From the NCBI GenBank assembly GCA_049642385.1, contig JBAROU010000050.1, positions 1-16,601 on the forward strand: 16,601 nucleotides of DNA, read 5' to 3'. How positions within the stretch are numbered: the stretch's first letter is position 1; every line of letters starts with the position of its first letter. The notes under the pieces are model-generated. The model saw nothing but the letters and a program-made list of their open reading frames with translations. It ran no database searches and was not told where the DNA came from. This stretch comes from JBAROU01 sp049642385 (GTDB taxonomy: Bacteria > Chloroflexota > Dehalococcoidia > DSTF01 > RBG-16-68-14). Both the position numbers and the translations under genes were made by a program. Positions 1 through 7,785 of this stretch are shown here, piece by piece.

Positions 1-226
1 CCCCGAACGTTTCGACCACGATGATTTAGCTCACTGGCAGTTCTTTGATTTGACTGAGTGGAAGTTCTATGTAGTGCCCCGGCGATGGCTAGAGGAAAGA
101 CTGGGCGAAAAGAAGAAAACATCCTTATCTCCATCGACTCTTGAGGCCGAGGAGTTCGGTCCCTTGTCGTGGGAGGAGCTAGAGACCGCCGTACACCAGT
201 TCGCGCAAGGATTACATCGTGGCTGA
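1..226 (+). CDS. C-terminal part of an unidentified protein (5' end outside the window)
   Basis: An open frame runs from the window edge (codons from base 2) to a TGA at 224-226, giving about 74 residues. I do not recognise the family with confidence. The visible tail is rich in aromatic and charged residues (HWQFFDLTEWKFYVVP, then WLEERLGEKKK, then LSWEELETAV). The pattern of a short W-x-FYVV strand, a basic helix and a closing 'x-W-E-E-L' helix loosely recalls C-termini of restriction-endonuclease-fold hypothetical proteins, but that is only an impression. Base composition differs sharply from what follows: about 51% G+C by hand count over bases 1-180, against about 70% in the first full line of the next gene. 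The reading frame overlaps the start of the SDR gene by 8 bases. Confidence 0.6.
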   Translation, partial: PERFDHDDLAHWQFFDLTEWKFYVVPRRWLEERLGEKKKTSLSPSTLEAEEFGPLSWEELETAVHQFAQGLHRG

Positions 227-1181
227 TCGCCTGAAGGGACGCACTGCGATTGTTACAGGCGCTGGCCGCGGCATCGGCCGCGCCGTCTCACTCCTGCTCG
301 CCAGCGAAGGCGCAAACGTCGTCGTGAACGACTTCGGCGTCGCCGTCGACGGCACGCAGCCGAGCGAAGGCCCGGCGGCCGACGTAGCGAGCGAGATCAA
401 GGCCGCGGGCGGTAGCGCCGTCCCGAACTTCGACACCGTCGCGACCGTGGAAGGCGGCGAGGGCCTCATCAAGACCGCGCTCGACACCTTCGGCCGGCTC
501 GACATCTTGATCAACGTGGCGGGCATTCTACGCGACCGGATGATCTTCAACATGACCGAGGAGGAGTGGGACGCGGTGATGGCGGTACACCTAAAAGGCC
601 ACAACTGCACGACGAAACCAGCGTCGGTGCTCTTCCGACAGCAGCGCTATGGCCGGATCATCAACTTCTCGTCCGGCTCTGGCCTGACAGGCATCCCCGG
701 CCAGGCGAACTACGGCGCCGCCAAGGCCGGTATCGCCGGCTTCACCCGCGTCGTTGCGCGTGACTTAGGACGCTACGGCGTCACCTGCAACGCCATCTCG
801 CCGGGCGCTGCCACGCGCATGACGGCGACGGTACCGGACAGCGCGCGGCAACTGGCCGCCCGTGCAGGCATCCAACGGGGTGGGCAGCCCACTCGACCTT
901 CCCTGCCCCCGATGCGCGAGCCTGAGTACGTGGCGCCGATGGTGGTCTTCCTGTGCACGGACGAGGCGTGGAACATCAACGGCAAGATCTTCTCTGTGGC
1001 CGGCGGCAGCATCGGGCTGCTTCAGGAAGAGGTACCGATGCGCGCCATGATCAAAGACGGCCCGTGGACGATCGACGAGCTGCGCGAGCTGGTCCCATCG
1101 CGCCTCATGTATGGCCTCCAAAATCCCGCGCCGCCGCCCCGCGATCTCGATATCCCGGGCCGGCCCGCGCCCCAAGTGTAG
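219..1181 (+). CDS. SDR family NAD(P)-dependent oxidoreductase
   Basis: A short-chain dehydrogenase/reductase of 320 residues with all classical SDR elements. The nucleotide-binding TGAGRGIG lies at residues 13-20, the NNAG-type motif (here NVAG) at 99-102, the catalytic Ser at 152 and the YxxxK pair at Tyr165/Lys169. The N-terminal half, with a long insert after the second strand (VNDFGVAVDGTQPSEGPA), resembles the dehydrogenase domain of the peroxisomal multifunctional 17-beta-HSD type 4 group, so a 3-hydroxyacyl-CoA or similar beta-hydroxy substrate is possible. The substrate cannot be read from sequence. The protein is longer than the usual ~250 residues because of a loop around 205-235 and a proline-rich tail from about 275. 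The start is GTG at 219 with AAGGA about 8 bases upstream, overlapping the previous stop, so it may be co-translated. It is probably cytosolic. Family assignment is firm; function is not. Confidence 0.9.
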   Translation: MADRLKGRTAIVTGAGRGIGRAVSLLLASEGANVVVNDFGVAVDGTQPSEGPAADVASEIKAAGGSAVPNFDTVATVEGGEGLIKTALDTFGRLDILINVAGILRDRMIFNMTEEEWDAVMAVHLKGHNCTTKPASVLFRQQRYGRIINFSSGSGLTGIPGQANYGAAKAGIAGFTRVVARDLGRYGVTCNAISPGAATRMTATVPDSARQLAARAGIQRGGQPTRPSLPPMREPEYVAPMVVFLCTDEAWNINGKIFSVAGGSIGLLQEEVPMRAMIKDGPWTIDELRELVPSRLMYGLQNPAPPPRDLDIPGRPAPQV

Positions 1182-1200
1182 CGCCCTTCACACTCCACCC

Positions 1201-1230
1201 TTGTGCGGACACCGCTCCGAGAGCTATTAC
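1201..1230 (+). promoter_or_regulatory. Weak candidate promoter for the FAD oxidase gene
   Basis: TTGTGC at 1201-1206 and TATTAC at 1225-1230 are separated by 18 bases, a partial sigma-70-like match. Just downstream, at 1242-1254, is a perfect small inverted repeat, GGTGA-ACA-TCACC, which would sit at the transcript start and could be an operator. The 102-base gap holds nothing else I can name. Transcription could equally read through from the SDR gene. Confidence 0.3.
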
Positions 1231-1283
1231 GATGCGGGTGCGGTGAACATCACCACACGAATCGTAGAGCCAGGAGGTGCCTA

Positions 1284-2675
1284 ATGGTCGCAACACAATT
1301 GAGCGAAACGGCGGTGGAAGCGTTCGAGCAAGGCTTGCGAGGCGAGCTCGTTCGGCCCGGTGGGCCGGGATACGACGAGGTGCGCCAGATCTGGAACGCT
1401 ATGATCGACAAGCGTCCCGCGCTGATCGCGCGCTGCGCCGGTGTTGCAGACGTGATCCAGGCCGTCGCGTTCGCGCGGCAACACGACTTGTCGATTGCGA
1501 TACGGGGCGGCGGCCACAACATTGCCGGCAACGCCGTCTGTGACGATGGCCTGATGATCGACCTCTCGATGATGCGGTCAGTCCACATCAGTCCGGAGTC
1601 GCGGCGGGCCTGGGTGGAGCCCGGCGCGACGCTCGGCGATTTCGACCACGAAGCGCAGGCCTTCGGGCTCGCGACGCCGCTCGGCATCAACTCAACAACG
1701 GGTGTCGCCGGCCTCACGCTCGGCGGCGGCTTCGGCTGGTTGAGCCGGAAGTACGGCATGACGGTGGACAACCTGCTCTCCGCCAACGTGGTCACCGCCG
1801 ATGGCAAGCTTGTCCACGCGTGCGCGGAGGAGAACGCAGACCTCTTCTGGGCGATCCGCGGCGGCAGTGGGAACTTCGGCATCGTGACCACGTTCGAGTT
1901 TCAGCTTCATCCGGTGGGGCCCGAGATCCTCAGCGGGCTCGTCGTCTTCCCGTTCGACCAGGCGAAGCAGGTGCTGAAGAAGTACAGCGAGTTCGTACGC
2001 CAGATGCCCGACGACCTGAGCGTCTGGATGGTCACCCGGAAGGCGCCTCCCCTACCCTTCCTGCCCCCCGACGTGGTTGGCACCAACGTCGTCGTGTTCG
2101 CCGTGTTCTACACAGGCGGCATGGCCGAAGGCCAGAAGCTCGTGGATCAGGTCCGAGCGTTTGGAACGCCTATCGCCGAACACGTCGGTCCAACACCGTA
2201 CGCGGCCTGGCAGCAGGCCTTCGACCCGCTGTTGACACCCGGCGCCCGGAACTACTGGAAGTCACACAACTTCTCGCAGCTGAGCGACGGTGCCATCGAC
2301 ACGATCGTCGAGTACGCGGGAACGCTACCGTCCGACCAGTGCGAGATCTTCCTCGGCCTGATTGGCGCGCAGACAACGCGCGTCGCGCCGGACGCCACCG
2401 CATACGCCCACCGCGACGCCATCTACGTGATGAATGTCCACGGACGTTGGGAGACGGCTCAGGAGGACGAGCGCGGCATCGCCTGGGCGCGCGAGTTCTT
2501 CCAGAAGTCCGCCCAGTACGCGACAGGCGGTGTCTACGTCAACTTCATGACGCAGGAGGAGACCGACCGCGTCGCGGCGGCCTATGGCCCGAACTTCGAG
2601 CGGCTGCAAACGATCAAGCAGAAGTACGACCCGGGCAACGTGTTCCGGATCAACCAGAACATCACGCCCGCATAG
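1284..2675 (+). CDS. FAD-dependent oxidase/dehydrogenase of the berberine bridge enzyme (BBE-like) family
   Basis: A 463-residue flavoprotein with an N-terminal PCMH-type FAD-binding domain (about 45-215) and a C-terminal BBE segment ending YDPGNVFRINQNI, the usual closing signature. Members oxidise sugars, alcohols or alkaloid-type substrates and pass electrons to O2 or another acceptor. The RGGGHN motif places His78 where the family attaches FAD covalently (8-alpha-N1-histidyl). The second attachment point, a Cys in the G-x-C-x-x-V-G segment of bicovalent members, is absent: residues 134-143 read GINSTTGVAG with Asn136 at that place. A single covalent bond is therefore predicted. The start chosen is the ATG at 1284, with AGGAGG 6 bases before it; an upstream in-frame ATG at 1203 lacks any ribosome-binding site. 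No signal peptide is seen, so it is probably cytoplasmic. The substrate is unknown. Confidence 0.88.
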   Translation: MVATQLSETAVEAFEQGLRGELVRPGGPGYDEVRQIWNAMIDKRPALIARCAGVADVIQAVAFARQHDLSIAIRGGGHNIAGNAVCDDGLMIDLSMMRSVHISPESRRAWVEPGATLGDFDHEAQAFGLATPLGINSTTGVAGLTLGGGFGWLSRKYGMTVDNLLSANVVTADGKLVHACAEENADLFWAIRGGSGNFGIVTTFEFQLHPVGPEILSGLVVFPFDQAKQVLKKYSEFVRQMPDDLSVWMVTRKAPPLPFLPPDVVGTNVVVFAVFYTGGMAEGQKLVDQVRAFGTPIAEHVGPTPYAAWQQAFDPLLTPGARNYWKSHNFSQLSDGAIDTIVEYAGTLPSDQCEIFLGLIGAQTTRVAPDATAYAHRDAIYVMNVHGRWETAQEDERGIAWAREFFQKSAQYATGGVYVNFMTQEETDRVAAAYGPNFERLQTIKQKYDPGNVFRINQNITPA

Positions 2676-2696
2676 CGCCACGAGCTGAGAGATGAA

Positions 2697-2730
2697 CGAA
2701 GGCCGGGCATGATGCCCGGCCTTCGTTTCT
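2697..2730. terminator. Bidirectional intrinsic terminator between convergent genes
   Basis: Perfect 14-bp inverted repeat (CGAAGGCCGGGCAT at 2697-2710 and its complement at 2712-2725) followed by TTTCTTT on the plus strand. It lies 21 bases past the oxidase stop and before the end of the convergent acetyltransferase gene. On the minus strand the stem is followed by TTCATCT, so it can serve both genes. Confidence 0.8.
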
Positions 2731-2750
2731 TTGCCTTCGATGCGAGGCGC

Positions 2751-3311
2751 CTAACGGAGGGCTTCGGACTGGCCCACAGCCTCCCGCCACTCGCGGCGGA
2801 TTTCCATCAGCACGAAGCTGTTGCCGGCGCGCTGGCGGCTGCCGCACTCCACAAAACCCGCCTTCTCAAAGCAACGCTGGGCGCGCTGGTTCCACGCGAG
2901 CGTCTTCAGGTGCACGCGGCGCATCCCTAGCTGTCCCAGGACGTGGTCGACAAGCAGGCGGACAGCTTCGGTGCCGCTGCCATGCCCCCACGAACCTCGG
3001 TCGCCGATCGTGATGCCGAGCTCGGCCTCTTTGTTCAGCGTATCGACGTTGTAGTACATGACGTTACCGATGTGACGGCCTTGCATGTCTTCGATTGCGA
3101 AGCTGCGCCGGTGCGGGCTGGGGTAGAATATCTCCTCCCGATACAAGGCGATGTACTCCTGGTACGACATAGTGAGCGGCCGGGCGGCGTCGTAGCGCGT
3201 GAGCTCCGCCTGGGAGCGCCAGCGATAGTCGTTCGGTCCGTCGCCCAGCCGCTTCTCGCGCAGGAGAACGCGCTCGCCGCGCGCGATCTCGCCCTCAACA
3301 AGTGTCGTCAT
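2751..3311 (-). CDS. GNAT family N-acetyltransferase (RimJ/RimL-like)
   Basis: A 186-residue GCN5-related acetyltransferase of the Acetyltransf_3 (RimJ/RimL/SpeG-like) type. It would transfer acetyl from acetyl-CoA to an amine or a protein N-terminus. The core is clear: strand pair EAELGITIGD (about 96-104), the acetyl-CoA pyrophosphate loop WGHGSGTEAV (108-117), then the RRVHLKTLAWNQRAQRCFEKAGF segment (131-153), in which N141 and the C-terminal 'FEKAGF' are typical. The start is the ATG at 3311, overlapping the Nudix stop as ATGA and preceded by GGAGCG; a longer reading from 3410 would run far into the Nudix gene. It is the last gene of the HEAT-Nudix-GNAT group. The substrate is not predictable. 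Confidence 0.87.
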   Translation of the reverse strand: MTTLVEGEIARGERVLLREKRLGDGPNDYRWRSQAELTRYDAARPLTMSYQEYIALYREEIFYPSPHRRSFAIEDMQGRHIGNVMYYNVDTLNKEAELGITIGDRGSWGHGSGTEAVRLLVDHVLGQLGMRRVHLKTLAWNQRAQRCFEKAGFVECGSRQRAGNSFVLMEIRREWREAVGQSEALR

Positions 3312-3763
3312 GATCGCTCCTGGCGCTGGATCAACCGCATCGCGCTGCGGACAACTTCGCGCTCGTTCGGGTACCGGAGCAGGCGGAGCGCCTCCTCCAC
3401 GGGGAACCAACCCACGTCATCGTATTCGCCGTCGTGGTGTTCGAAGTGGCCGCCGGTTGGCTGCATCAGGTGGTGCTCGACGCGCTTGTCGTAGCGCGTG
3501 CCGTCATTGCCGGTGAACTGATAGCGAATGTCGCCTACCTTCTCCCGGATCGCGACCTGGAGGCCGGTCTCCTCCTCGACCTCGCGTAATGCCGTGTGTT
3601 CGAGCGATTCGCCCGGCTCCGGTGTGCCCTTGGGTAGCGCCCAGAAGTCATCGACGCGCCGCCCGCACAGCACGATCTCGACGCCGTGATCGCCTGCCCG
3701 GTAGACCACGCCGCCGGCCGAAACGGCCTTCCTCGTTTCCTTTGGCATCGATCCGTTGGTCAC
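3308..3763 (-). CDS. Nudix hydrolase
   Basis: A 151-residue Nudix protein with a complete Nudix box at residues 46-68 (GTPEPGE, then REVEEETGL), matching GX5EX7REUXEEXGU, so the metal-binding glutamates are present. Nudix enzymes hydrolyse nucleoside diphosphates linked to another group. The small size, the SAGGVVYR start and the ALPKG run just before the box are most like bacterial diadenosine-polyphosphate hydrolases and related house-cleaning enzymes, but mRNA decapping or an oxidised nucleotide substrate is also possible. The start is GTG at 3763, overlapping the HEAT-gene stop by 4 bases with AAAGG upstream; an ATG at 3748 is the alternative. The stop overlaps the GNAT start by 4 bases, so the three genes look translationally coupled. 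Confidence 0.9.
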   Translation of the reverse strand: MTNGSMPKETRKAVSAGGVVYRAGDHGVEIVLCGRRVDDFWALPKGTPEPGESLEHTALREVEEETGLQVAIREKVGDIRYQFTGNDGTRYDKRVEHHLMQPTGGHFEHHDGEYDDVGWFPVEEALRLLRYPNEREVVRSAMRLIQRQERS

Positions 3764-4689
3764 GATAAGCCTTTCAGTTGGGCGCCCAACGGATTATCGG
3801 CAAATTCGAGGCCAGCCAGCGCGACATCCACCGCTTCGCGCACGCGTTCGTCCGCACCCTCAACGATGTTCTGGAGCGCCTCACGCGCTTCCGCTCCGCC
3901 GATCTCGCCTACCGCTGCGATCGCTGCCTCCTGAGTCTCTGCGTCCTCGTCGTGGAGCAGCGGCACAAGATATGATGTCGCCGCGTCATCGCCAATCGAG
4001 CCGCAGGCAACGGCCGCTTCGAAACGCATCTCGGCGTCGTCGCTCTCCAGCTCGGTCACCAGCTTTGGGAGCCACGCAGCGTCACAGCTCCGGCCCATCG
4101 CGTGAACGGCGCTAAGGCGCAGCCGCCGGTCCGGACTGTCATACGCACGGTCGATGAGATCCTCTACCCAGGCCTCGCTGCGTGCGCCGATCGACTCCAG
4201 CGCGCGGCCGCGCACTTCGGCGAGCTCGTCCTCGTCCTCGAATGTGAGGCGGAGCGCTTCCTCGATGCGTTCGCTCTCAGTAGAACGCAGCACATCGAAT
4301 TCCGCCTGCAAGATAAACCGACCCAGAGCGCTCGCTGCCTCGGCGCGCACGGCCGCATCAGAATCGCTGCGCAGCAGCTCGAGGAGCGCATCGATTAGGT
4401 CGCGACCTTCGTACTCCCAGAGGCCCGCGATCGCGGCGCGGCGGACCTCCGCGTCCTCATCGGCAAGAGCCAGGAGAAACGCCGCGTCGAAGTTCAGCTC
4501 AATGTTATCCTCGGCGATGTCGACGAGCTGCTGGACGAGGCTTCGGCGTCGATTCGCCTCCATATCGAGCCAGACATCTGCCAACAACGCTGCCTCGGCG
4601 GGTTCCATGTTCGAGAGGCTCGCGAGCTTCGACGCGACGAGCGCTCTCGCCGGGTCGACCAGTTCCTGCACGTATGTCTCGAAACTCAC
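3760..4689 (-). CDS. HEAT-repeat protein
   Basis: A 309-residue all-helical, acidic protein built from about six HEAT (PBS lyase-type) repeats of ~30 residues. Each shows the pattern D-x-x-x-x-V-R-x-x-A-x-x-A-L/I-G, for example DEDAEVRRAAIAGLW, DSDAAVRAEAASALG, DDAEMRFEAAVACGSIG, DEDAETQEAAIAAVGEIG. Such solenoids are protein-binding scaffolds; no catalytic residues are seen. I place the start at the GTG at 4689 rather than the in-frame ATG at 4767. The extra 26 residues are hydrophobic and non-HEAT-like, they overlap plsY, and a good promoter (-10 at 4717-4722) lies inside them. The Shine-Dalgarno for the GTG is weak (GCGAG). It is the first gene of a coupled set with Nudix and GNAT. The binding partner is unknown. 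Confidence 0.82.
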   Translation of the reverse strand: MSFETYVQELVDPARALVASKLASLSNMEPAEAALLADVWLDMEANRRRSLVQQLVDIAEDNIELNFDAAFLLALADEDAEVRRAAIAGLWEYEGRDLIDALLELLRSDSDAAVRAEAASALGRFILQAEFDVLRSTESERIEEALRLTFEDEDELAEVRGRALESIGARSEAWVEDLIDRAYDSPDRRLRLSAVHAMGRSCDAAWLPKLVTELESDDAEMRFEAAVACGSIGDDAATSYLVPLLHDEDAETQEAAIAAVGEIGGAEAREALQNIVEGADERVREAVDVALAGLEFADNPLGAQLKGLS

Positions 4690-4716
4690 AACTGCGCTCG
4701 CAAGGTGTTCTACGAG

Positions 4717-4746
4717 AGTGTAGGAGCAAAGAAAAATCGATGTCAA
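4717..4746 (-). promoter_or_regulatory. Sigma-70-like promoter for HEAT-Nudix-GNAT
   Basis: Read on the minus strand: a consensus -35 TTGACA (plus-strand 4741-4746), an 18-base spacer with a T-rich run, and a -10 TACACT (4717-4722). It lies in an A+T-rich pocket immediately beyond the plsY stop at 4760. Predicted transcription begins near 4710, about 20 bases before the GTG at 4689. This suggests the three downstream genes can be expressed apart from the argF-plsY operon. Confidence 0.6.
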
Positions 4747-4759
4747 ATTGCAGAGGAGC

Positions 4760-5404
4760 CTAACCACCCGACACAGCGGGCGGTTCGTCGCGATGAGCGC
4801 CGCCCTGCCCTAGCTTCGGTTCGGTACCCGCGAGCAGCCGCTCGATGTTCTCCCGATGAAGGACGACCACCATGAGCGCCGCGATCACCGCGTACACGGC
4901 GTACGCCCACGAATGGACACCGAACGCCGCGAGTACCACGAACACCACCGCTAGGATAGGCGCCATACCGACCGACATCACCGACATGATGCGCGTCACC
5001 GCCACCAGGCCCAGCCCGACAGGTATCAGCGCGCCGGCCGCAATCGGGTTCATGGCTAGCGCAGCACCGAACGATGTGCCAACGCCACGGCCACCTTGGA
5101 ACCCGGCGAACACAGGCCAGTCGTGACCGATAGCCGCAGCCAAACCGGCGGTCGCCTGCACGTAAGGTTCGTCGCTCAGCACACGGGCGACGACGACGGG
5201 CACGACGCCCTTCCCGATGTCGGCGACCAGTACGAGAACGCCCCAGCGCACGCCGATAGTACGCCAGACGTTCGTGAAGCCTGTTTTGCCGCTCCCAAAT
5301 TTGCGGATGTCGATGCCGCGGGCGAGCCGGCCGACGATGAGCCCTGCCGGGATCGATCCGACCAGATAACCGATCGCGCCGCCGGTGAGAAACTCCCACC
5401 ACAC
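4760..5404 (-). CDS. plsY: Glycerol-3-phosphate acyltransferase PlsY (acyl-phosphate dependent)
   Basis: A 214-residue polytopic membrane protein that transfers an acyl group from acyl-phosphate to glycerol 3-phosphate, giving lysophosphatidic acid, the first committed step of bacterial phospholipid synthesis. The three PlsY motifs are present: GSGKTGFTNVWR (37-48, usually GSGNxGATNxxR), GHDWPVF...FQGGRGVGT (93-110), and a C-terminal cytoplasmic HRENIERL. Several hydrophobic segments (about 8-26, 53-75, 110-180) fit the family fold. The start is GTG at 5404, 3 bases past the der stop, with AAGGAG about 9 bases upstream inside the der end. A run of charged and small residues follows motif 3. 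It is the last gene of the argF-cdaA-cdaR-der-plsY operon. The Asn-to-Lys change in motif 1 is noted; I recall GSGKTG as common in Chloroflexota, but cannot check here. Confidence 0.93.
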   Translation of the reverse strand: MWWEFLTGGAIGYLVGSIPAGLIVGRLARGIDIRKFGSGKTGFTNVWRTIGVRWGVLVLVADIGKGVVPVVVARVLSDEPYVQATAGLAAAIGHDWPVFAGFQGGRGVGTSFGAALAMNPIAAGALIPVGLGLVAVTRIMSVMSVGMAPILAVVFVVLAAFGVHSWAYAVYAVIAALMVVVLHRENIERLLAGTEPKLGQGGAHRDEPPAVSGG

Positions 5405-5407
5405 GGC

Positions 5408-6763
5408 CTAGCGCTCCTTCCGACTACGAAAGGCCAGCTTGAGAGCGACGCCATCGAAGCCGAACTGCTGCCGGATCACGTTCTCGAGGTGGCGGCGGTA
5501 GCTGAAGTGCACCAGAGAAGCGTCGTTCACGAAGAAGACGAATGTCGGAGGAGCGGCGCGCGCCTGGGTGACGTAAAACAGTTTCGGCTGCTGGTTGCGT
5601 ACCATCGGCGGCGGCTGGTCCGCGTTCGCCCGGTGGATCAGGGCGTTGAGCGGCCCCGTCTCGATACGCCGGTGACGTTCGTCGCAGACGCGCAGCGCCT
5701 CGCGTAGCAGCGGATCGATTCCCGTGGCCTCCTGCGCGGAGACGATACCGAACGATACCCAGCGCGCGAAGTGGATCCGCCGGCGGACGTCACTCTCGAA
5801 CTCCGCGCGGGACGCAGCGCCCATCAGGTCCCACTTGTTCGCGACGACGACAACCCCCGTCTTCGCCTGGAGCGCGTACCCAAGCACATGCAAGTCTTGC
5901 GCGATGAGCTTATCGACTGCGTCGAGGACGACGAGCGCGACGTCCGCACGCTCCAGCGCACGTCGGGCGCGCAGCGCAGCATGCTGCTCCAGACCACGGG
6001 TCATCTTGCCGCGTCGACGGAGCCCAGCCGTATCGACGAGTACCAGCGGGCGTCCCTCGAATTCGAACGCGGTGTCCACGGCGTCGCGTGTGGTTCCCGG
6101 CACGTCGGAGACGATCACGCGGTCTTCGCCCAACACGGCGTTGAGCAGCATCGACTTGCCGACGTTGGGCCGGCCGACAATCGCGAGCCGCGGCACCACG
6201 ACCTCGGTCTCTTCGGGCGAGGGCGGCAGCGCCTCCAGCACCGTGTCGAGGACCTCCGCGACGCCGGTACCGTGATGGGCGCTGACCGGAATCGGCTCGC
6301 CCAGGCCGAGCTCGTAGAACTGGACTGCGGCCTCGCGTCTCGACTCGCTTTCCGCCTTGTTCGCGAGCAGGTGCACCGGCTTGCCTGCCCTCCGGAGCAT
6401 GTCGGCGACGTCCAGATCGGTGGACGTGATGCCGTCCTTCGCATCGACGACAAAGAGGAGGATGGTCGCCTCGGCAAGCGCCAGCGCGATCTGCTGGCGT
6501 ATCAGCTCCGGGTAGCCGCTGTCCACGTCGGGCTCGAGGCCACCCGTGTCGACGAGACGAAAGCTCTCGCCGCGCCAGGCGACATCGCCGTACACGCGGT
6601 CGCGCGTGGTGCCAGCGATCTCCTCGACCAGCGCCTTGCGCTCGCCGATCATGCGATTGAACAGCGCCGACTTGCCGACGTTGGGCCGCCCGACGATGGC
6701 GACGAGGGGTCGCGCCGCGGACTTCGCGGGAACGTCCACTGATCCCACCGAAGGTGTACTCAC
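5408..6763 (-). CDS. der: Ribosome biogenesis GTPase Der (EngA)
   Basis: A 451-residue tandem GTPase needed for 50S subunit assembly. Both G domains are complete: G1 GRPNVGKS at 25-32 and 197-204, G3 DTGG at 72-75 and DTAG at 244-247, G4 NKAE at 135-138 and NKWD at 309-312. A KH-like domain follows (about 360-445), including the usual PPPMVRNQQPKLFYVTQ and PPTFVFFVN stretches. The first-domain G4 ends in Glu rather than Asp, which may weaken guanine recognition there. The start is a GTG at 6763 overlapping the cdaR stop as GTGA. A longer antisense open frame and an alternate-frame reading across this gene are products of high G+C. It is cytosolic and ribosome-associated, and lies between cdaR and plsY in a tight operon. 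Confidence 0.96.
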   Translation of the reverse strand: MSTPSVGSVDVPAKSAARPLVAIVGRPNVGKSALFNRMIGERKALVEEIAGTTRDRVYGDVAWRGESFRLVDTGGLEPDVDSGYPELIRQQIALALAEATILLFVVDAKDGITSTDLDVADMLRRAGKPVHLLANKAESESRREAAVQFYELGLGEPIPVSAHHGTGVAEVLDTVLEALPPSPEETEVVVPRLAIVGRPNVGKSMLLNAVLGEDRVIVSDVPGTTRDAVDTAFEFEGRPLVLVDTAGLRRRGKMTRGLEQHAALRARRALERADVALVVLDAVDKLIAQDLHVLGYALQAKTGVVVVANKWDLMGAASRAEFESDVRRRIHFARWVSFGIVSAQEATGIDPLLREALRVCDERHRRIETGPLNALIHRANADQPPPMVRNQQPKLFYVTQARAAPPTFVFFVNDASLVHFSYRRHLENVIRQQFGFDGVALKLAFRSRKER

Positions 6764-7785
6764 TGCTGGTTCGCCCCACCCTGGTTCGCTGGAGGCGCCG
6801 GCCCGATCGTCACGCGCACGGTGACGACCGGCGTATCCGTGCGCGCGTCTCCCGGGAGGCGCAGCGCTATCGGTCTTACGACGTCCGTTTGCGCGCCGTC
6901 GATATTCACCTCTTCCGTCTCGATCCCGGCCACCGCATCGATAGTTTGGAGCACGTCGGCGGGGCCAGTCACGTTGACGATAGGCGGGTCGACCTGGATG
7001 CCCGTTACCCTGAAGCCCACCGCCGGAGCGCCCTGCACGGTCGGTCGTACGAAGAACGGACTGGAGAACTCCACCTGCGATATTTGGACGCTCACCGTCG
7101 CGGCGTCTGGTTCAAGCGTGACACCCTCAATCGCCGTACCCTGCCGATCGCGTGCCTGAAACGGCACCTCCTGATCGAAGCTGGTCCGCGCGCCCGTGAG
7201 GTTGATCTCCCCCTCGACGACGATATTGTCCGTCACCAGTTGATCGGGGCCCGTTACCGTTACTTCGGTGACCTCCGAGTCAATGCTGTCCAGCGCGAAG
7301 CCGCGAGGCAGGGCGCCGAGCTGCTTGATCTCCACGGGCACCGATGTGGAGGTGAGCGACGCCAGCTTCACCGTTACCTGTGACGGCGTTACATCCGTCA
7401 CCACAACATCGGACTCGAGCGGCTCTACGTAGACATCGACCGTGGCCTCGTCGCCATTCACGCCGGCCAGGTCGACCGTCGCGCGAAAGTCGGCGCCAGT
7501 GAGATCGTCGAACAGGCTCTCGGGTGCCCGCGCTCGGACGCTGACCGACTGCTGGAGTGCCGGGTAGACGGCCTGGTCCGGTGGCACATTGACAACCTCG
7601 ACAGGCACAGCGCCGGGCACACTATCCGTCCTGTCCGGATCGTTGCGTTCGGAGACGAAGGCCCACAGGCTCACCGCGAGCAGCACCGACAGAAGGCCGA
7701 GGCCCCAGTTGTACCGTAAGGACAAGATCGCCTGGCGAATCACGACGTCGGCGATGGCCAGGGCTGTGCGAAGCCCCTGTCTCAT
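6760..7785 (-). CDS. cdaR: YbbR-domain protein, CdaR-like regulator of the diadenylate cyclase
   Basis: A 341-residue membrane-anchored protein. One transmembrane helix (about 28-45, LGLLSVLLAVSLWAFV) is followed by an extracytoplasmic beta-rich region made of YbbR repeats. The repeat phrase 'P-x-x-V-x-V-x-G-P', as in VTEVTVTGPDQL and PPIVNVTGPADVL, recurs. In Firmicutes, CdaR binds CdaA at the membrane and modulates c-di-AMP synthesis; the adjacency here supports the same role. The start ATG at 7785 overlaps the cdaA stop as ATGA, and the stop overlaps the GTG of der, so expression should be tightly coupled. The tail is rich in Gln, Gly and Asn. glmM, the usual third partner in Firmicutes, is not in this cluster. 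Confidence 0.88.
   Translation of the reverse strand: MRQGLRTALAIADVVIRQAILSLRYNWGLGLLSVLLAVSLWAFVSERNDPDRTDSVPGAVPVEVVNVPPDQAVYPALQQSVSVRARAPESLFDDLTGADFRATVDLAGVNGDEATVDVYVEPLESDVVVTDVTPSQVTVKLASLTSTSVPVEIKQLGALPRGFALDSIDSEVTEVTVTGPDQLVTDNIVVEGEINLTGARTSFDQEVPFQARDRQGTAIEGVTLEPDAATVSVQISQVEFSSPFFVRPTVQGAPAVGFRVTGIQVDPPIVNVTGPADVLQTIDAVAGIETEEVNIDGAQTDVVRPIALRLPGDARTDTPVVTVRVTIGPAPPANQGGANQQ

Noticed and set aside
135..138. Der first-domain G4 motif NKAE (residues 135-138 of the der product) as evidence of a dead GTPase domain
   Set aside because: The other GTPase motifs are intact and NKAE may occur in other Der proteins; not enough to call loss of function.
3312..3410. Longer GNAT reading from 3410
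   Set aside because: It would overlap the Nudix gene by about 100 bases; the ATG at 3311 has its own GGAG and gives the usual GNAT opening.
4690..4767. Longer HEAT-protein N-terminus from an ATG at 4767
   Set aside because: The extra hydrophobic residues overlap plsY, have no good ribosome-binding site, and are crossed by a promoter whose start lies near 4710.
5771..6742. 323-residue plus-strand open frame opposite der
   Set aside because: Antisense to a complete Der protein with every GTPase motif; its Arg-rich composition is a by-product of high G+C codons.
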